A stretch of DNA of 64,000 nt. Origin: Thermohalobaculum sp038534135. Lineage in GTDB: Bacteria; Pseudomonadota; Alphaproteobacteria; Rhodobacterales; Rhodobacteraceae. The stretch's first letter is position 1. Each line of letters opens with the position of its first letter. Shown here one piece after another: positions 24,455 through 33,483 of this stretch. The DNA lies in assembly GCA_038534135.1 (NCBI GenBank), contig JBCAXJ010000020.1, forward strand, positions 5,966-69,965, in the 5' to 3' direction. A program made the translations under genes and the position numbers. The notes beneath the pieces are model-generated. The model worked only from the letters and a program-made list of their open reading frames with translations. It had not been told where the DNA came from and ran no database searches.

Positions 24455-26935
24455 ATGTCGAAGCAGATTACCCGTGCGTACCTAAATCGAAGACACTGGC
24501 TCGCGACGCTGACGATCCTGCTTGTCCTGACAGCGACCGTCGGGATCGGCGCTTATCAACTTCAATCCATTCAGAACAACGCTCGGTACTCCGCAGCCTT
24601 CGTCCAGTTGAATGAAACCTCAAACGACGTCGAACGGGCCGTCCTGCAAGTTGGACTTTCCGGCGAAAACCTGGGCGACGCGACGGCGGGCGCGGACCTA
24701 CCGACGGCTGCCGCAAATGATCTGAATACCGCGATCGTCTCCCTGGCCGAGGTGTACACCGCCTTGCGGCTTTCGGATCCGGACGCCGACGACGTCGAGG
24801 GCAACGAAGAGGAACTGGAAGAAAACGAGATCTTCGAGACCCTTGGTCTGGATCTCGTCGCGCTTGACCAAAAATTCGGCCTGTCGCCCCGCGCAATGCC
24901 GAAAGAGATGGTTCTGTTGTGGGAGGACGAGGAAGACGAGGCCGCCGAAGGTGCCGCGGGGGCGTCCGCGAAAAATGCTGCGGAGCCTGCGGAGGAGGCG
25001 GAGCTTCTGGAAGAAAACATCGGTGAATTCCTGCGCATGGCAATGGAAATTCATGCCGCATCCACGACGGGCGCCGCGCTGAACTACACTGACCTCAAAC
25101 GCACGAGCGATCACTTCGAGACGAACGTCCGACCCGCACTGGGAGATTTGACGATCGCGATCCGGCAGAGTTCGGAGCGCACCGCGAACGCAGCCCTCGG
25201 GATCCTCGCGGCAGGTGCGATCATCTGCGCGATCGTTGCTTTGGTGAATGCGATCTTCCTGTTCCGACCCATGGCGAGAGCCGTCGTCGACCACCAACTG
25301 GAGCTGGAGACCGAACGCGACCGCGCGGTTGTCTCGGCGCAGGCAAAGAAGGATTTCCTGGCGGTCATGAGCCACGAGCTGAGAACGCCGATGAACGGGG
25401 TTCTCGGCTTTGCCAGCCTGACGCTGCAAACGGACCTCTCGCGGCAGCAACGCGATTACGTCGAGACGATCCAGTCCTCGGGTGAGGGGCTTCTCGAGCT
25501 TTTGAACGCGATCCTGGATCTGTCGAAGGTCGAAGCGGGATCGCTGGAACTGGAACCGCACCGCTTCTCGATCAAGGACATAGTCGATTCGGCGGTGCAG
25601 CTGATGTCTGCACAGGCCTTCGAGAAACGTCTCGATCTTACCCATTATGTCGATGCCGATCTTCCCAAAGAGCTCCAGGGCGACAGCGGCCTGATCAGAA
25701 AACTGATGCTCAATCTCGTCAGCAACGCGGTGAAATTCACCGAGACCGGAGGCGTCGCGATCGAGGTTCGCGAAGCACGCGCAGCTACGCCAGAGGCGCC
25801 GAACAGCTTCATGATCGAGATCACCGTCAGCGACACCGGGATCGGGATTCCGGATGACAAGCAGGCGATGATCTTTGATCGCTTCTCACAGGCCGATGCC
25901 TCGACCAAGCGCCTATATGAAGGCACGGGACTGGGTCTGGCGATCTGCAAGGAAATCGCCGAGCTGATGGGCGGGCGCATCTGGGTCGAAAGCATGGTCG
26001 GCGCCGGCAGCACGTTCCGGGCAATCCTGAAACTCGACCAGATCGAACCGCAACCCAAGTCGCTGCGTGAAGACAGTGGCCACGATCTGTCCGGGACACG
26101 CGTGCTGATTGTCGACGACAACGATCTGAACTGCCGGATCGCGACCCTGCAACTCGCCACCTACGGCGCCACCACCGCCTCGGTGTCCTCGGCGGACGCA
26201 GCCATCGTGGCGCTCGCCGATGCAATGCGGGACGGTGCACCCTATGGGCTGTGCCTGATCGATCAGATGATGCCGGTTACGGATGGTATTTCGTTGTTGC
26301 GGATGATCCGGTCGAGCGAGCGCTTCAAAGACCTCAGAACCGTGCTGTCCTCATCGGCGGGCGTGCAGTCGGACGAGGACGCGCGCGGTCTCGGCTTCGA
26401 TGCGGCCGTACCGAAGCCGGTGAACCAGGATCGGCTCGTCGGGACAATCGCGGCCTTGCTCGGCGATGACAGGACGACCGAAGTCGAGACGGAATTGGAC
26501 GAGATGTTCAGAAGCGCCGAGACCGAGGTACCTGCCCCGCCGGAAACGGCCCCGCGCCTGCTGGTCGTCGAGGACAACAGCGCCAATCTGAAGCTGGCAA
26601 GGCTGCTGCTGGAAGGCGCGGGTTACACCGTCGACAAGGCCGTCAACGGTGTCGAGGCTGTCGCCGCCGCAACACAGTTCACATACCAAGCCATCCTGAT
26701 GGACATTCGCATGCCGATCATGGACGGAATCGAAGCGACCCAGCGGATCCGCAAACTCCCCGGCAGCCGGGCGCTGACACCCGTTATCGCAATGACGGCA
26801 GACATCGCGGAACACGCGGAAGACGATCTGCGAAGTGCTGGAATGCAGGCCATCATCACCAAGCCGATCGATGCACAAAAGCTGATGTCCACGCTGAACG
26901 AGTTCGCTCCGGTGCAAACCGACACGGCGGCCTAA
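24455..26935 (+). CDS. Hybrid sensor histidine kinase with two receiver domains
   Basis: The start taken is the ATG at 24455, because GGGAAG precedes it; a first ATG at 24422 has no visible ribosome site. The protein has an N-terminal membrane helix, a periplasmic domain of about 200 residues that is strongly acidic (DADDVEGNEEELEENEIFE and WEDEEDEAAEGAAG), a second helix near residues 240-260, then HisKA with MSHELRTPMNGVLG, an HATPase with GIGIPDDK and GTGLGLAI, and two receivers with LIDQMMP and LMDIRMP. No Hpt domain is present, so a separate phosphotransfer protein is expected. The acidic sensor part suggests cation sensing (inference). Confidence 0.92.
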   Translation: MSKQITRAYLNRRHWLATLTILLVLTATVGIGAYQLQSIQNNARYSAAFVQLNETSNDVERAVLQVGLSGENLGDATAGADLPTAAANDLNTAIVSLAEVYTALRLSDPDADDVEGNEEELEENEIFETLGLDLVALDQKFGLSPRAMPKEMVLLWEDEEDEAAEGAAGASAKNAAEPAEEAELLEENIGEFLRMAMEIHAASTTGAALNYTDLKRTSDHFETNVRPALGDLTIAIRQSSERTANAALGILAAGAIICAIVALVNAIFLFRPMARAVVDHQLELETERDRAVVSAQAKKDFLAVMSHELRTPMNGVLGFASLTLQTDLSRQQRDYVETIQSSGEGLLELLNAILDLSKVEAGSLELEPHRFSIKDIVDSAVQLMSAQAFEKRLDLTHYVDADLPKELQGDSGLIRKLMLNLVSNAVKFTETGGVAIEVREARAATPEAPNSFMIEITVSDTGIGIPDDKQAMIFDRFSQADASTKRLYEGTGLGLAICKEIAELMGGRIWVESMVGAGSTFRAILKLDQIEPQPKSLREDSGHDLSGTRVLIVDDNDLNCRIATLQLATYGATTASVSSADAAIVALADAMRDGAPYGLCLIDQMMPVTDGISLLRMIRSSERFKDLRTVLSSSAGVQSDEDARGLGFDAAVPKPVNQDRLVGTIAALLGDDRTTEVETELDEMFRSAETEVPAPPETAPRLLVVEDNSANLKLARLLLEGAGYTVDKAVNGVEAVAAATQFTYQAILMDIRMPIMDGIEATQRIRKLPGSRALTPVIAMTADIAEHAEDDLRSAGMQAIITKPIDAQKLMSTLNEFAPVQTDTAA

Positions 26936-26966
26936 CGCGTCTGCTCACGCCGGACCCGCTTTGCGG

Positions 26967-27242
26967 TTAGCCACCTTCCCCGAAACAGTCAGCGATCAGA
27001 TCGCTCAAGGCCGCCGCCAACAACTCGGAATCCGGCCCGGTGCACGTCACTTCGATCGTCGTGCCTTTGGCCGCCGCCAGCATCAGCAGTCCCATGATCG
27101 AGTCGCCACCAACGGTTTGGCCGTCCCGGCTGACGGTGGCCTTAGCATCATGGGCTTCGACCGTTTCCACGAACCGAGCCGAGGCACGGGCATGCAGCCC
27201 TTTCTCGTTGATGATCTGCAGGACCGTGGTGATGCCGTCCAT
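26967..27242 (-). CDS. HPr, phosphocarrier protein
   Basis: The 91-residue protein has the HPr phosphorylation site His17 in EKGLHARASARF and the Ser site region GGDSIMGLLMLAAAKGT that HPr kinase phosphorylates. It ends EVTCTGPDSELLAAAL. The ATG at 27242 is used; a GTG at 27257 overlapping the EIIA stop is an alternative. In this gene set HPr works in the regulatory nitrogen-PTS rather than sugar transport, because no sugar permease is nearby. Confidence 0.9.
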   Translation of the reverse strand: MDGITTVLQIINEKGLHARASARFVETVEAHDAKATVSRDGQTVGGDSIMGLLMLAAAKGTTIEVTCTGPDSELLAAALSDLIADCFGEGG

Positions 27243-27253
27243 CGTGCCTGCGC

Positions 27254-27682
27254 TCACGCCGCCCCTTCGGCGTTCAGGATCGAATTGGCAGAGTTCACGT
27301 ATTTGCGTCCGGCCTCCAGCGCGCTTCGCACAGCCTCGTCCAGGTCCCGATCCCGCATCTTCGCAAGCTTCACCAGCATCGGCAGATTGGCGCCGTAGAT
27401 CACCTCGACCCCCGGCTCCGACATGACGCCGTGCGCGAGGTTCGATGGCGTACCGCCAAACATGTCCGTGACGACCACAACACCCGCCCCCTGGCGCACG
27501 TCGGCAACCGCCTGCTCGATCATGTTCTGACATTTGCGCAGATCGTCATTAGGCCCGATCGCAATTGCCCGCATGCCGTCTTGTGGTCCCACGACATGCT
27601 CGGTCGCGGCCAACAGAGCCTCGGCCAGCGCACCATGTGCCACGATCACAAGCCCGATCTGCGCCCCAGCCTTGGTCGTCAT
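27254..27682 (-). CDS. PTS EIIA component, mannose type (regulatory PTS)
   Basis: The 142-residue protein has the active-site His16 in LVIVAHGALAEALL, the EIIA-Man signature, and VVVVTDMFGGTPSN. It receives phosphate from HPr and probably acts as a regulator. The gene overlaps rapZ by four bases and HPr follows within 12 bases, so the order rapZ-EIIA-HPr is transcribed leftward as one unit. Confidence 0.93.
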   Translation of the reverse strand: MTTKAGAQIGLVIVAHGALAEALLAATEHVVGPQDGMRAIAIGPNDDLRKCQNMIEQAVADVRQGAGVVVVTDMFGGTPSNLAHGVMSEPGVEVIYGANLPMLVKLAKMRDRDLDEAVRSALEAGRKYVNSANSILNAEGAA

Positions 27683-28611
27683 CGTCCGCGCGCACCCTTC
27701 TGATCAAGCTCGCGGTGACGGACCGACACGGGCCAATTCTGCTCACGCAGATGCGCGGCCAGACGCTCGGCCACCGTCACAGACCGGTGCATGCCGCCGG
27801 TGCAGCCCAGCGCCACGGTCAGGTAGGCCTTGCCCTCGGCGCGATAGGCCGGCAGCAGAAGTTCAAGCATATCGCAAAGTTTCCCGAAAAACGCCCCGTA
27901 GAGCGGATCCGCCCTGACAAAACCCTGAATGGCATCGGTGCGTCCGTCAAGGTGCCGCAGATCCTCATCCCAGTACGGATTGCGCAGAAACCGGCAATCA
28001 AGGACCATATCGGCCGAAACCGGCACGCCGCGCTTGTAGGAAAACGACTGGATCGTCACCGAAAGCCCGGCGGACCGGTCGAGCGCGAAGCGCGTCTCCA
28101 ACTCCGCCTTGAGTTCGTGCGGTGTCATCTCGGTCGTGTCGATCACCACATCGGCGCTTTCACGGACCTCCATCAGAAGATCGCGCTCCCGCACGATTCC
28201 GGTGGCAGCGTCCTCGGCAGGGGCCAACGGATGGCGGCGCCTGGTCTGGTTGAAACGGGCCAGCAGTTTCTCGTCATCGCAATCGAGGAAGACCAGAATG
28301 GTCCCAGCCCGCCAACGGCTGCGCAGCGCATCGACCGTATCCATCACGGCACGGGCGGAGAACCCGCGCGACCGGGTCTCGATCCCGACAGCGATCGGCG
28401 CCGGGGTCCCTGCGACAGGCTCGATCAACGCTTCGAACAGATTGAGCGGAAAGTTGTTGATCGCCGCGTAACCCAGATCTTCCAGCGCTGCGACGGCAGT
28501 GCTGCGCCCGGCCCCGGACATGCCCGTCACGGCAACGACCAAAGGCGCCGGCTGGCGTGACGGTTGCCCATCGCGTCGGTCTCCGGCGGGGCCTGTCGTA
28601 TCGTCTTTCAC
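27679..28611 (-). CDS. rapZ: RapZ/YvcJ family nucleotide-binding protein
   Basis: The 310-residue protein has the P-loop GMSGAGRST at residues 30-38, with Arg where the usual motif has Lys, and GCTGGMHRSVTVAERLAAHL near the C-terminus, the diagnostic RapZ signature. The early segment reads INNFPLNLF where most members have DNLP. In enterobacteria RapZ guides RNase E to small RNAs; in alphaproteobacteria its role is not settled, but it is always found with HprK and PTS genes as here. Confidence 0.93.
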   Translation of the reverse strand: MKDDTTGPAGDRRDGQPSRQPAPLVVAVTGMSGAGRSTAVAALEDLGYAAINNFPLNLFEALIEPVAGTPAPIAVGIETRSRGFSARAVMDTVDALRSRWRAGTILVFLDCDDEKLLARFNQTRRRHPLAPAEDAATGIVRERDLLMEVRESADVVIDTTEMTPHELKAELETRFALDRSAGLSVTIQSFSYKRGVPVSADMVLDCRFLRNPYWDEDLRHLDGRTDAIQGFVRADPLYGAFFGKLCDMLELLLPAYRAEGKAYLTVALGCTGGMHRSVTVAERLAAHLREQNWPVSVRHRELDQKGARGR

Positions 28612-28626
28612 CCGGGTTTTGCCCTT

Positions 28627-29064
28627 TCAGTCCAGTGCAACCGTCCCATGCGACCGCAGCAGAACAACGATCGCTGCGGCCAATCCGTGACGGCGCTCCC
28701 CGAGGATGACCGGACACGGGATCCCGAGCAAGTCACGGAACTGTGGCGACGGCAGGCGTTCCGCGGTGCGCGCCAGATCGACGACATACGCGCAGGGCGC
28801 GCACGCGACGCTGTCCGTCGCGCGAATGATGCCGATCCCGCGCGCTTCGATCAATCCCTTCAGAACCGGTGGAGCCGACAGCAGTACCCGGTCGCCATCG
28901 CGGGCCAGGTCAACTCGGTCATCGGCGATCAGATGCCCACCCAAGGCCATGATTTCCAAGCCAAGAGTGCTTTTGCCCGACCCCGACGGCCCGGTGATCA
29001 GGCATCCCCGCCCATCGACCGAGACAGCGCTTGCATGAAGCTGCTCGGTCTGGGCAGGCGTCAT
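28627..29064 (-). CDS. hprK: HPr kinase/phosphorylase, short alphaproteobacterial form
   Basis: The 145-residue protein has the Walker A motif GPSGSGKST at 25-33 and GIGIIRAT, part of the HprK signature. Firmicute HprK is about twice this length; the short form without the N-terminal domain is normal in Rhodobacterales. It phosphorylates HPr on Ser and so links the PTS to metabolism. The gene overlaps chvG by four bases. Confidence 0.92.
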   Translation of the reverse strand: MTPAQTEQLHASAVSVDGRGCLITGPSGSGKSTLGLEIMALGGHLIADDRVDLARDGDRVLLSAPPVLKGLIEARGIGIIRATDSVACAPCAYVVDLARTAERLPSPQFRDLLGIPCPVILGERRHGLAAAIVVLLRSHGTVALD

Positions 29065-30770
29065 TCGGGCAGCTCGAAAACGAATCGCGCCCCTTTGGGC
29101 CGGTCGCCGCCCTCTATGACCTCGCGGTTCTCGGCCCAGATCTCTCCGCCATGCGCTTCGATGATCTGGCGCGAAATGCTGAGACCAAGGCCCGAGTGGT
29201 TCCCGAAGACTTCCGTGTCGGGACGTTCCGAATAGAATCGCTCAAAGATCGATTGCAGGTTGTCTGGTGGGATTCCCGGCCCCTCGTCCTCGACCGCGAC
29301 GCGCACCATGCCGCCCTTCAGTTTTTCGCCGGTGACGGAAATCGTGCTCCCGCGCGGCGAGAACGACAGCGCATTCCCCAGCAGATTCGTGACGACCTGG
29401 GCGAGACGCCCCTCCAGCCCGTGTGTCAGAAACGCCCCTTTGGGGAGATTCGTGACAACGCGAACATCGTTGTCAGCGCCCTGCGCCTCGGTCACACCGG
29501 CCAGCATGGTGATCAGCTCACCCAGATCGAGTGATTCCATCCGCTCGCGGACCAGTTCGGCATCGAGTCGCGACGCGTTCGAGATATCCGTGACAAGCCG
29601 ATCCATGCGTTTGACGTCGTTTTGAATGACGTCCAGCAGGCGCTGGCGCTGCTCCGGTGTCTTTGCATAATGCATCGTCTCAACTGCAGACCGCAAAGAT
29701 GTCAGCGGGTTCTTGATCTCGTGCGCCACGTCCGCGGCAAAGCTCTCGATCGCATCGATTCGCGTGTAAAGCGCCGAAGTCATCCGGATCAGCGCATCGG
29801 ACAATTCGCCAATCTCGTCGGTCCGGTGCGTCAGATCGGGGATTTCGGGCTTGTCGGGATTCAGCGGACGCGCGGCGTTGGCGCCTTCGGATTGCGCTGC
29901 CTTGGCGAGCATCCGGATCGGGCTGGCGATCATGTTGGCGAGCAGGATCGACAGCAGCACCGAGACGATCGAGGCCAGGAAGAACACCTCCATCACCGCC
30001 TTGCGCTCATCCTCGACGAAGCTCTCGATGTCGCCGCCAACGGTCGAAAGCTGCAGGACACCCATGATCGCCTTCAACCGCGTGATTGGCAGCGCGACCG
30101 ACACGACAACCTCGCCCTGGCTGTTGACGCGCACCATATGCGCGATCTGGCCACGCGCGGCACGCAACACCTCCTCATCCCGGCTGATGCCGGCGGTCGG
30201 CACCTCGTAATAGATCTCCGGAACTTCGGCGAAGTAACTGGCGATCTGATCGTAGAGCCGCTCGAATCGACCGACGATCTCGTTGATACGCCCGGGTTTC
30301 ACCGGCGGCGGCAGCTCGTTCACCTCGATCGGAGGGCCCGCGCCGGAAAGGTTATAGGTGTCCGCGGTAAGGCGTTGCCCGCGATCGTAAAGCCTGATCC
30401 GAACACCCGTCGGCTGCGCAAGACGCGTCAGCACGGTCGAGGATGTCACCGGATCATAGGCAGGCTTGCCGTCGAACTCGGTCGCGGCGGTCTCGGCGAT
30501 CCCGATAGCGATGATCTCGCCCTGCTTGCGCAAACTGTCGACATAGACATCGATCAGGTTGCGCTTGTCGTTCGAGAGATAGGTCATCCCGGCGACCAGC
30601 AAGGCAAGGCCGATCAGGTTGAAGAAGATGATCCGCCGCTGCAGCGACGAAAACGGAGCCGATTGCTTCAGCCCCTTGATGATCCGTGCACGCGACGAGG
30701 CCGGCCTGGGCCGGTCGTCCAGTCCGATCGGACCCGAGTCGGACGCGTCGTATCCCGGCCGCGTCAGCAC
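29061..30770 (-). CDS. chvG: Sensor histidine kinase ChvG (ExoS/BvrS family)
   Basis: The 569-residue protein has an N-terminal membrane helix (IIFFNLIGLALLVAGMTYL), a periplasmic region of about 200 residues, a second helix (MEVFFLASIVSVLLSILLANMIAS) leading to a HAMP region, then HisKA with DVAHEIKNPLTSLRSAVETM and an HATPase with DEGPGIPPDN and HSGLGLSIS. It forms a pair with ChvI 7 bases upstream. In Agrobacterium, Sinorhizobium and Brucella this pair senses acidity or envelope stress and controls virulence or central carbon genes. Together with HprK the segment is a common alphaproteobacterial control block. Confidence 0.93.
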   Translation of the reverse strand: MLTRPGYDASDSGPIGLDDRPRPASSRARIIKGLKQSAPFSSLQRRIIFFNLIGLALLVAGMTYLSNDKRNLIDVYVDSLRKQGEIIAIGIAETAATEFDGKPAYDPVTSSTVLTRLAQPTGVRIRLYDRGQRLTADTYNLSGAGPPIEVNELPPPVKPGRINEIVGRFERLYDQIASYFAEVPEIYYEVPTAGISRDEEVLRAARGQIAHMVRVNSQGEVVVSVALPITRLKAIMGVLQLSTVGGDIESFVEDERKAVMEVFFLASIVSVLLSILLANMIASPIRMLAKAAQSEGANAARPLNPDKPEIPDLTHRTDEIGELSDALIRMTSALYTRIDAIESFAADVAHEIKNPLTSLRSAVETMHYAKTPEQRQRLLDVIQNDVKRMDRLVTDISNASRLDAELVRERMESLDLGELITMLAGVTEAQGADNDVRVVTNLPKGAFLTHGLEGRLAQVVTNLLGNALSFSPRGSTISVTGEKLKGGMVRVAVEDEGPGIPPDNLQSIFERFYSERPDTEVFGNHSGLGLSISRQIIEAHGGEIWAENREVIEGGDRPKGARFVFELPE

Positions 30771-30777
30771 TTACACG

Positions 30778-31479
30778 TCAGACTTCCCGGTAGCGGTAAC
30801 CGACACCGTACAGCGTTTCGATCGAGTTGAAGTCATCGGCGACCTCGCGGAATTTCTTGCGGATACGCTTGATGTGGCTATCGATGGTCCGGTCGTCCAC
30901 ATAGACCTGATCATCATAGGCCGCGTCCATGAGTTGGTCACGGCTCTTCACGAAACCCGGCCGCTGCGCGAGCGCGTGCAGGATCAGGAACTCCGTGACG
31001 GTCAGCGTGACAGGATCGCCGTTCCAGACGGTCGAGTGGCGCAGCGGATCCATCTCGAGCTTGCCGCGCTTGATGACCTTCTCGGCCTCGGCGCGTTCGG
31101 CAGTGCCTTCCTCCAGCGCCTCGCGGCGCCGCAACACGGCCCGGATACGCTCGACCAGCAGGCGCTGACTGAACGGCTTGCGGACATAATCATCAGCGCC
31201 CATGCGCAGGCCGATGACCTCGTCGATCTCCTCGTCCTTGGACGTCAGAAAAATCACCGGCATGTCCGTCTTCAGGCGCAGCCTGCGCAACAGTTCCATA
31301 CCATCCATGCGCGGCATCTTGATGTCCAGAATGGCCAGGTCAGGCTGCGTCTGGCTCAAAGCCGTCAAGGCCGATGCGCCATCGGTGTAGGTGCGCACTT
31401 CGAAGCCCTCGGCTTCCAGCACCATCGATACCGATGTCAGAATATTTCGATCATCATCGACCAAGGCGATCGTGGCCAT
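30778..31479 (-). CDS. chvI: Response regulator ChvI (OmpR/PhoB family)
   Basis: The 233-residue protein has a receiver domain with the phosphoacceptor Asp in LAILDIKMPRMDG and the conserved TSKDEEID near residue 80, then a C-terminal winged helix (SRDQLMDAAYDDQVYVDDRTIDSHIKRIRKKF). It is divergent from pckA, which in relatives is a ChvI target, and lies immediately upstream of chvG. Confidence 0.94.
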   Translation of the reverse strand: MATIALVDDDRNILTSVSMVLEAEGFEVRTYTDGASALTALSQTQPDLAILDIKMPRMDGMELLRRLRLKTDMPVIFLTSKDEEIDEVIGLRMGADDYVRKPFSQRLLVERIRAVLRRREALEEGTAERAEAEKVIKRGKLEMDPLRHSTVWNGDPVTLTVTEFLILHALAQRPGFVKSRDQLMDAAYDDQVYVDDRTIDSHIKRIRKKFREVADDFNSIETLYGVGYRYREV

Positions 31480-31871
31480 GCGGTCCCCCTCTCAAATTTG
31501 TCCGGCGCAGTCTATGTCATGATTGCAAGAATCTCGCCGAAGTTTCGTACCTTTAGACATTTTATTGCCGCCGGGTCGAGCATTTGCAAAACGCATATGA
31601 CCAAGTTTTGCCGTGATTGCGGCAGGAATCAGACAGGGTATGCGCGCTGATATGACCTGCTATGCGCACGAAAATTGCGTGTGGACGACGATGGACTTTC
31701 CGCTTAGAACGCCCGTCCAGAAAATTGGTGCCGACGCGCGTGGGGAACCCGCGGATCGCTGCTTGCGGTTCGACGCGGCCAGGAAGCTGGCGCAAACACC
31801 GGATCTGAGCATTCAGGAGGCGAGCCGCCCAGGGCGCCGCGATTGACGAAACCATCAGGAGTTGTACCACC
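31480..31871. other. Divergent control region between chvI and pckA
   Basis: About 390 bases with no supportable gene (one 77-codon frame lacks support). It must hold the promoters of both chvI and pckA. A small inverted sequence TGCCGTGATTGCGGCA lies at about 31608, and CAGGAG sits 10 bases before the pckA ATG. A ChvI box could be sought here but was not identified by eye. Confidence 0.6.
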
Positions 31872-33476
31872 ATGGAGACAGGTGTCTTCAATCCCGCGAA
31901 ACCTCTGGCAGATTCTGGCATCACCGGGCTCGGCGCAATCCATTACAACCTGATCGAACCGGCACTTGTGCAACACGCGGTCTCGCGCGGCGAAGGGGAG
32001 CTTGGCCGCGGTGGAGCGTTCCTGTGCGAAACCGGAAAGCACACGGGCCGCAGCCCGCAGGACAAGTTCGTGGTGCGCGAGGCGTCGGTCGAAGACACGG
32101 TCTGGTGGGACAACAACAAGTCGATGGACCCGGCCAAGTTCGAGGTTCTCAAGGCCGACATGTTCGAGCACCTCAAGGGCCGCGAGGTCTTCGTCCAGGA
32201 TCTTTATTGCGGGGCCGATCCAGCGCATCGCCTGAACGTGCGCATGGTCAACGAAATGGCATGGCACTCGCTGTTCATCCGCCACCTGCTCCGCCGTCCC
32301 GAGGTCGCGGAACTCGCCTCGTTCGTGCCGGAATTCATGGTCGTCAACGTGCCCAGTTTCAAGGCCGACCCCGAGCGCCACGGCTGCCGGTCCGAGACCG
32401 TGATCGCCGTAAGCTTCGAACAGGGCCTGATCCTGGTCGGCGACAGTTCATATGCCGGCGAGAACAAGAAGGGCATCTTCTCGGTCATGAATTACATCCT
32501 GCCGGGCAAGGGTGTTATGCCGATGCACTGCTCGGCCAATCATGCGGTCGGCGAAACGGGCGATGCGGCGATCTTCTTTGGCCTGTCAGGCACCGGCAAG
32601 ACCACGCTTTCGGCCGATCCGAACCGCACACTTCTGGGCGATGACGAGCACGGCTGGACCGACGAAGGCATCTTCAATTTCGAAGGCGGCTGCTACGCCA
32701 AGACGATCAACCTCTCGGCCGATGCCGAGCCCGAGATCTATGCGACGACATCGATGTTCGGCACCGTGGTCGAGAACATGGTATACGATCCGCACACCAA
32801 GGAACTCGACTTCAAGGACGAGAAACTCACGCCGAACATGCGCTGCGCCTATCCGCTGCACTACATCGGCAACGCCTCGGCGACGGGACAGGCTGGCATC
32901 CCGAAGAACCTGGTCATGCTGACCTGCGATGCCTTCGGGATCATGCCGCCGATCGCGCGGCTCAGCCCTGCCCAGGCCGAGTATCACTTCCTGTCGGGCT
33001 TCACCGCCAAGGTCGCCGGTACGGAAAAGGGCCTGAAAGGCGCGCAGACGACCTTCTCGACCTGCTTCGGTGCGCCGTTCATGACGCGCCGCCCCGAGGT
33101 CTATGGCGCGCTCCTGCGCGAGAAGATCGCCGAGCACGGCGTGACCTGCTGGCTGGTCAATACCGGCTGGACGGGCGGGGGCTATGGCACGGGCTCGCGC
33201 ATGCCGATCCGGGCAACCCGCGCTCTGCTGACCGCGGCGCTCAACGGGTCGCTGAACGAGGGCGAGTTCCGGGTCGATCAGAATTTCGGCTTCGAAGTCC
33301 CGGTGACGTGCGAGGGCGTCTCGGACGTGCTCCTGACCCCGCGCCAGACCTGGGAAGATCCCGCCGCCTACGACAGCCAGGCCGCGGAACTGGTCCAGAT
33401 GTTCGTCGACAATTTCGCCCAGTACGAATCGCATGTCGGCGATGCCGTGAAGGCTGCGGCCCCGAAGGCCGCCTGA
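31872..33476 (+). CDS. pckA: Phosphoenolpyruvate carboxykinase (ATP)
   Basis: The 534-residue enzyme has GETGDAAIFFGLSGTGKTTL with the ATP Walker A loop, TGRSPQDKF near the start, and the ACTGGGYGTGSRM-like end region TGWTGGGYGTGSRMPI. It makes PEP from oxaloacetate, the first step of gluconeogenesis. It is divergent from chvI-chvG-hprK-rapZ-PTS, which in relatives controls it, so carbon-stress signalling and gluconeogenesis are placed together. Confidence 0.97.
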   Translation: METGVFNPAKPLADSGITGLGAIHYNLIEPALVQHAVSRGEGELGRGGAFLCETGKHTGRSPQDKFVVREASVEDTVWWDNNKSMDPAKFEVLKADMFEHLKGREVFVQDLYCGADPAHRLNVRMVNEMAWHSLFIRHLLRRPEVAELASFVPEFMVVNVPSFKADPERHGCRSETVIAVSFEQGLILVGDSSYAGENKKGIFSVMNYILPGKGVMPMHCSANHAVGETGDAAIFFGLSGTGKTTLSADPNRTLLGDDEHGWTDEGIFNFEGGCYAKTINLSADAEPEIYATTSMFGTVVENMVYDPHTKELDFKDEKLTPNMRCAYPLHYIGNASATGQAGIPKNLVMLTCDAFGIMPPIARLSPAQAEYHFLSGFTAKVAGTEKGLKGAQTTFSTCFGAPFMTRRPEVYGALLREKIAEHGVTCWLVNTGWTGGGYGTGSRMPIRATRALLTAALNGSLNEGEFRVDQNFGFEVPVTCEGVSDVLLTPRQTWEDPAAYDSQAAELVQMFVDNFAQYESHVGDAVKAAAPKAA

Positions 33477-33483
33477 TCACACA

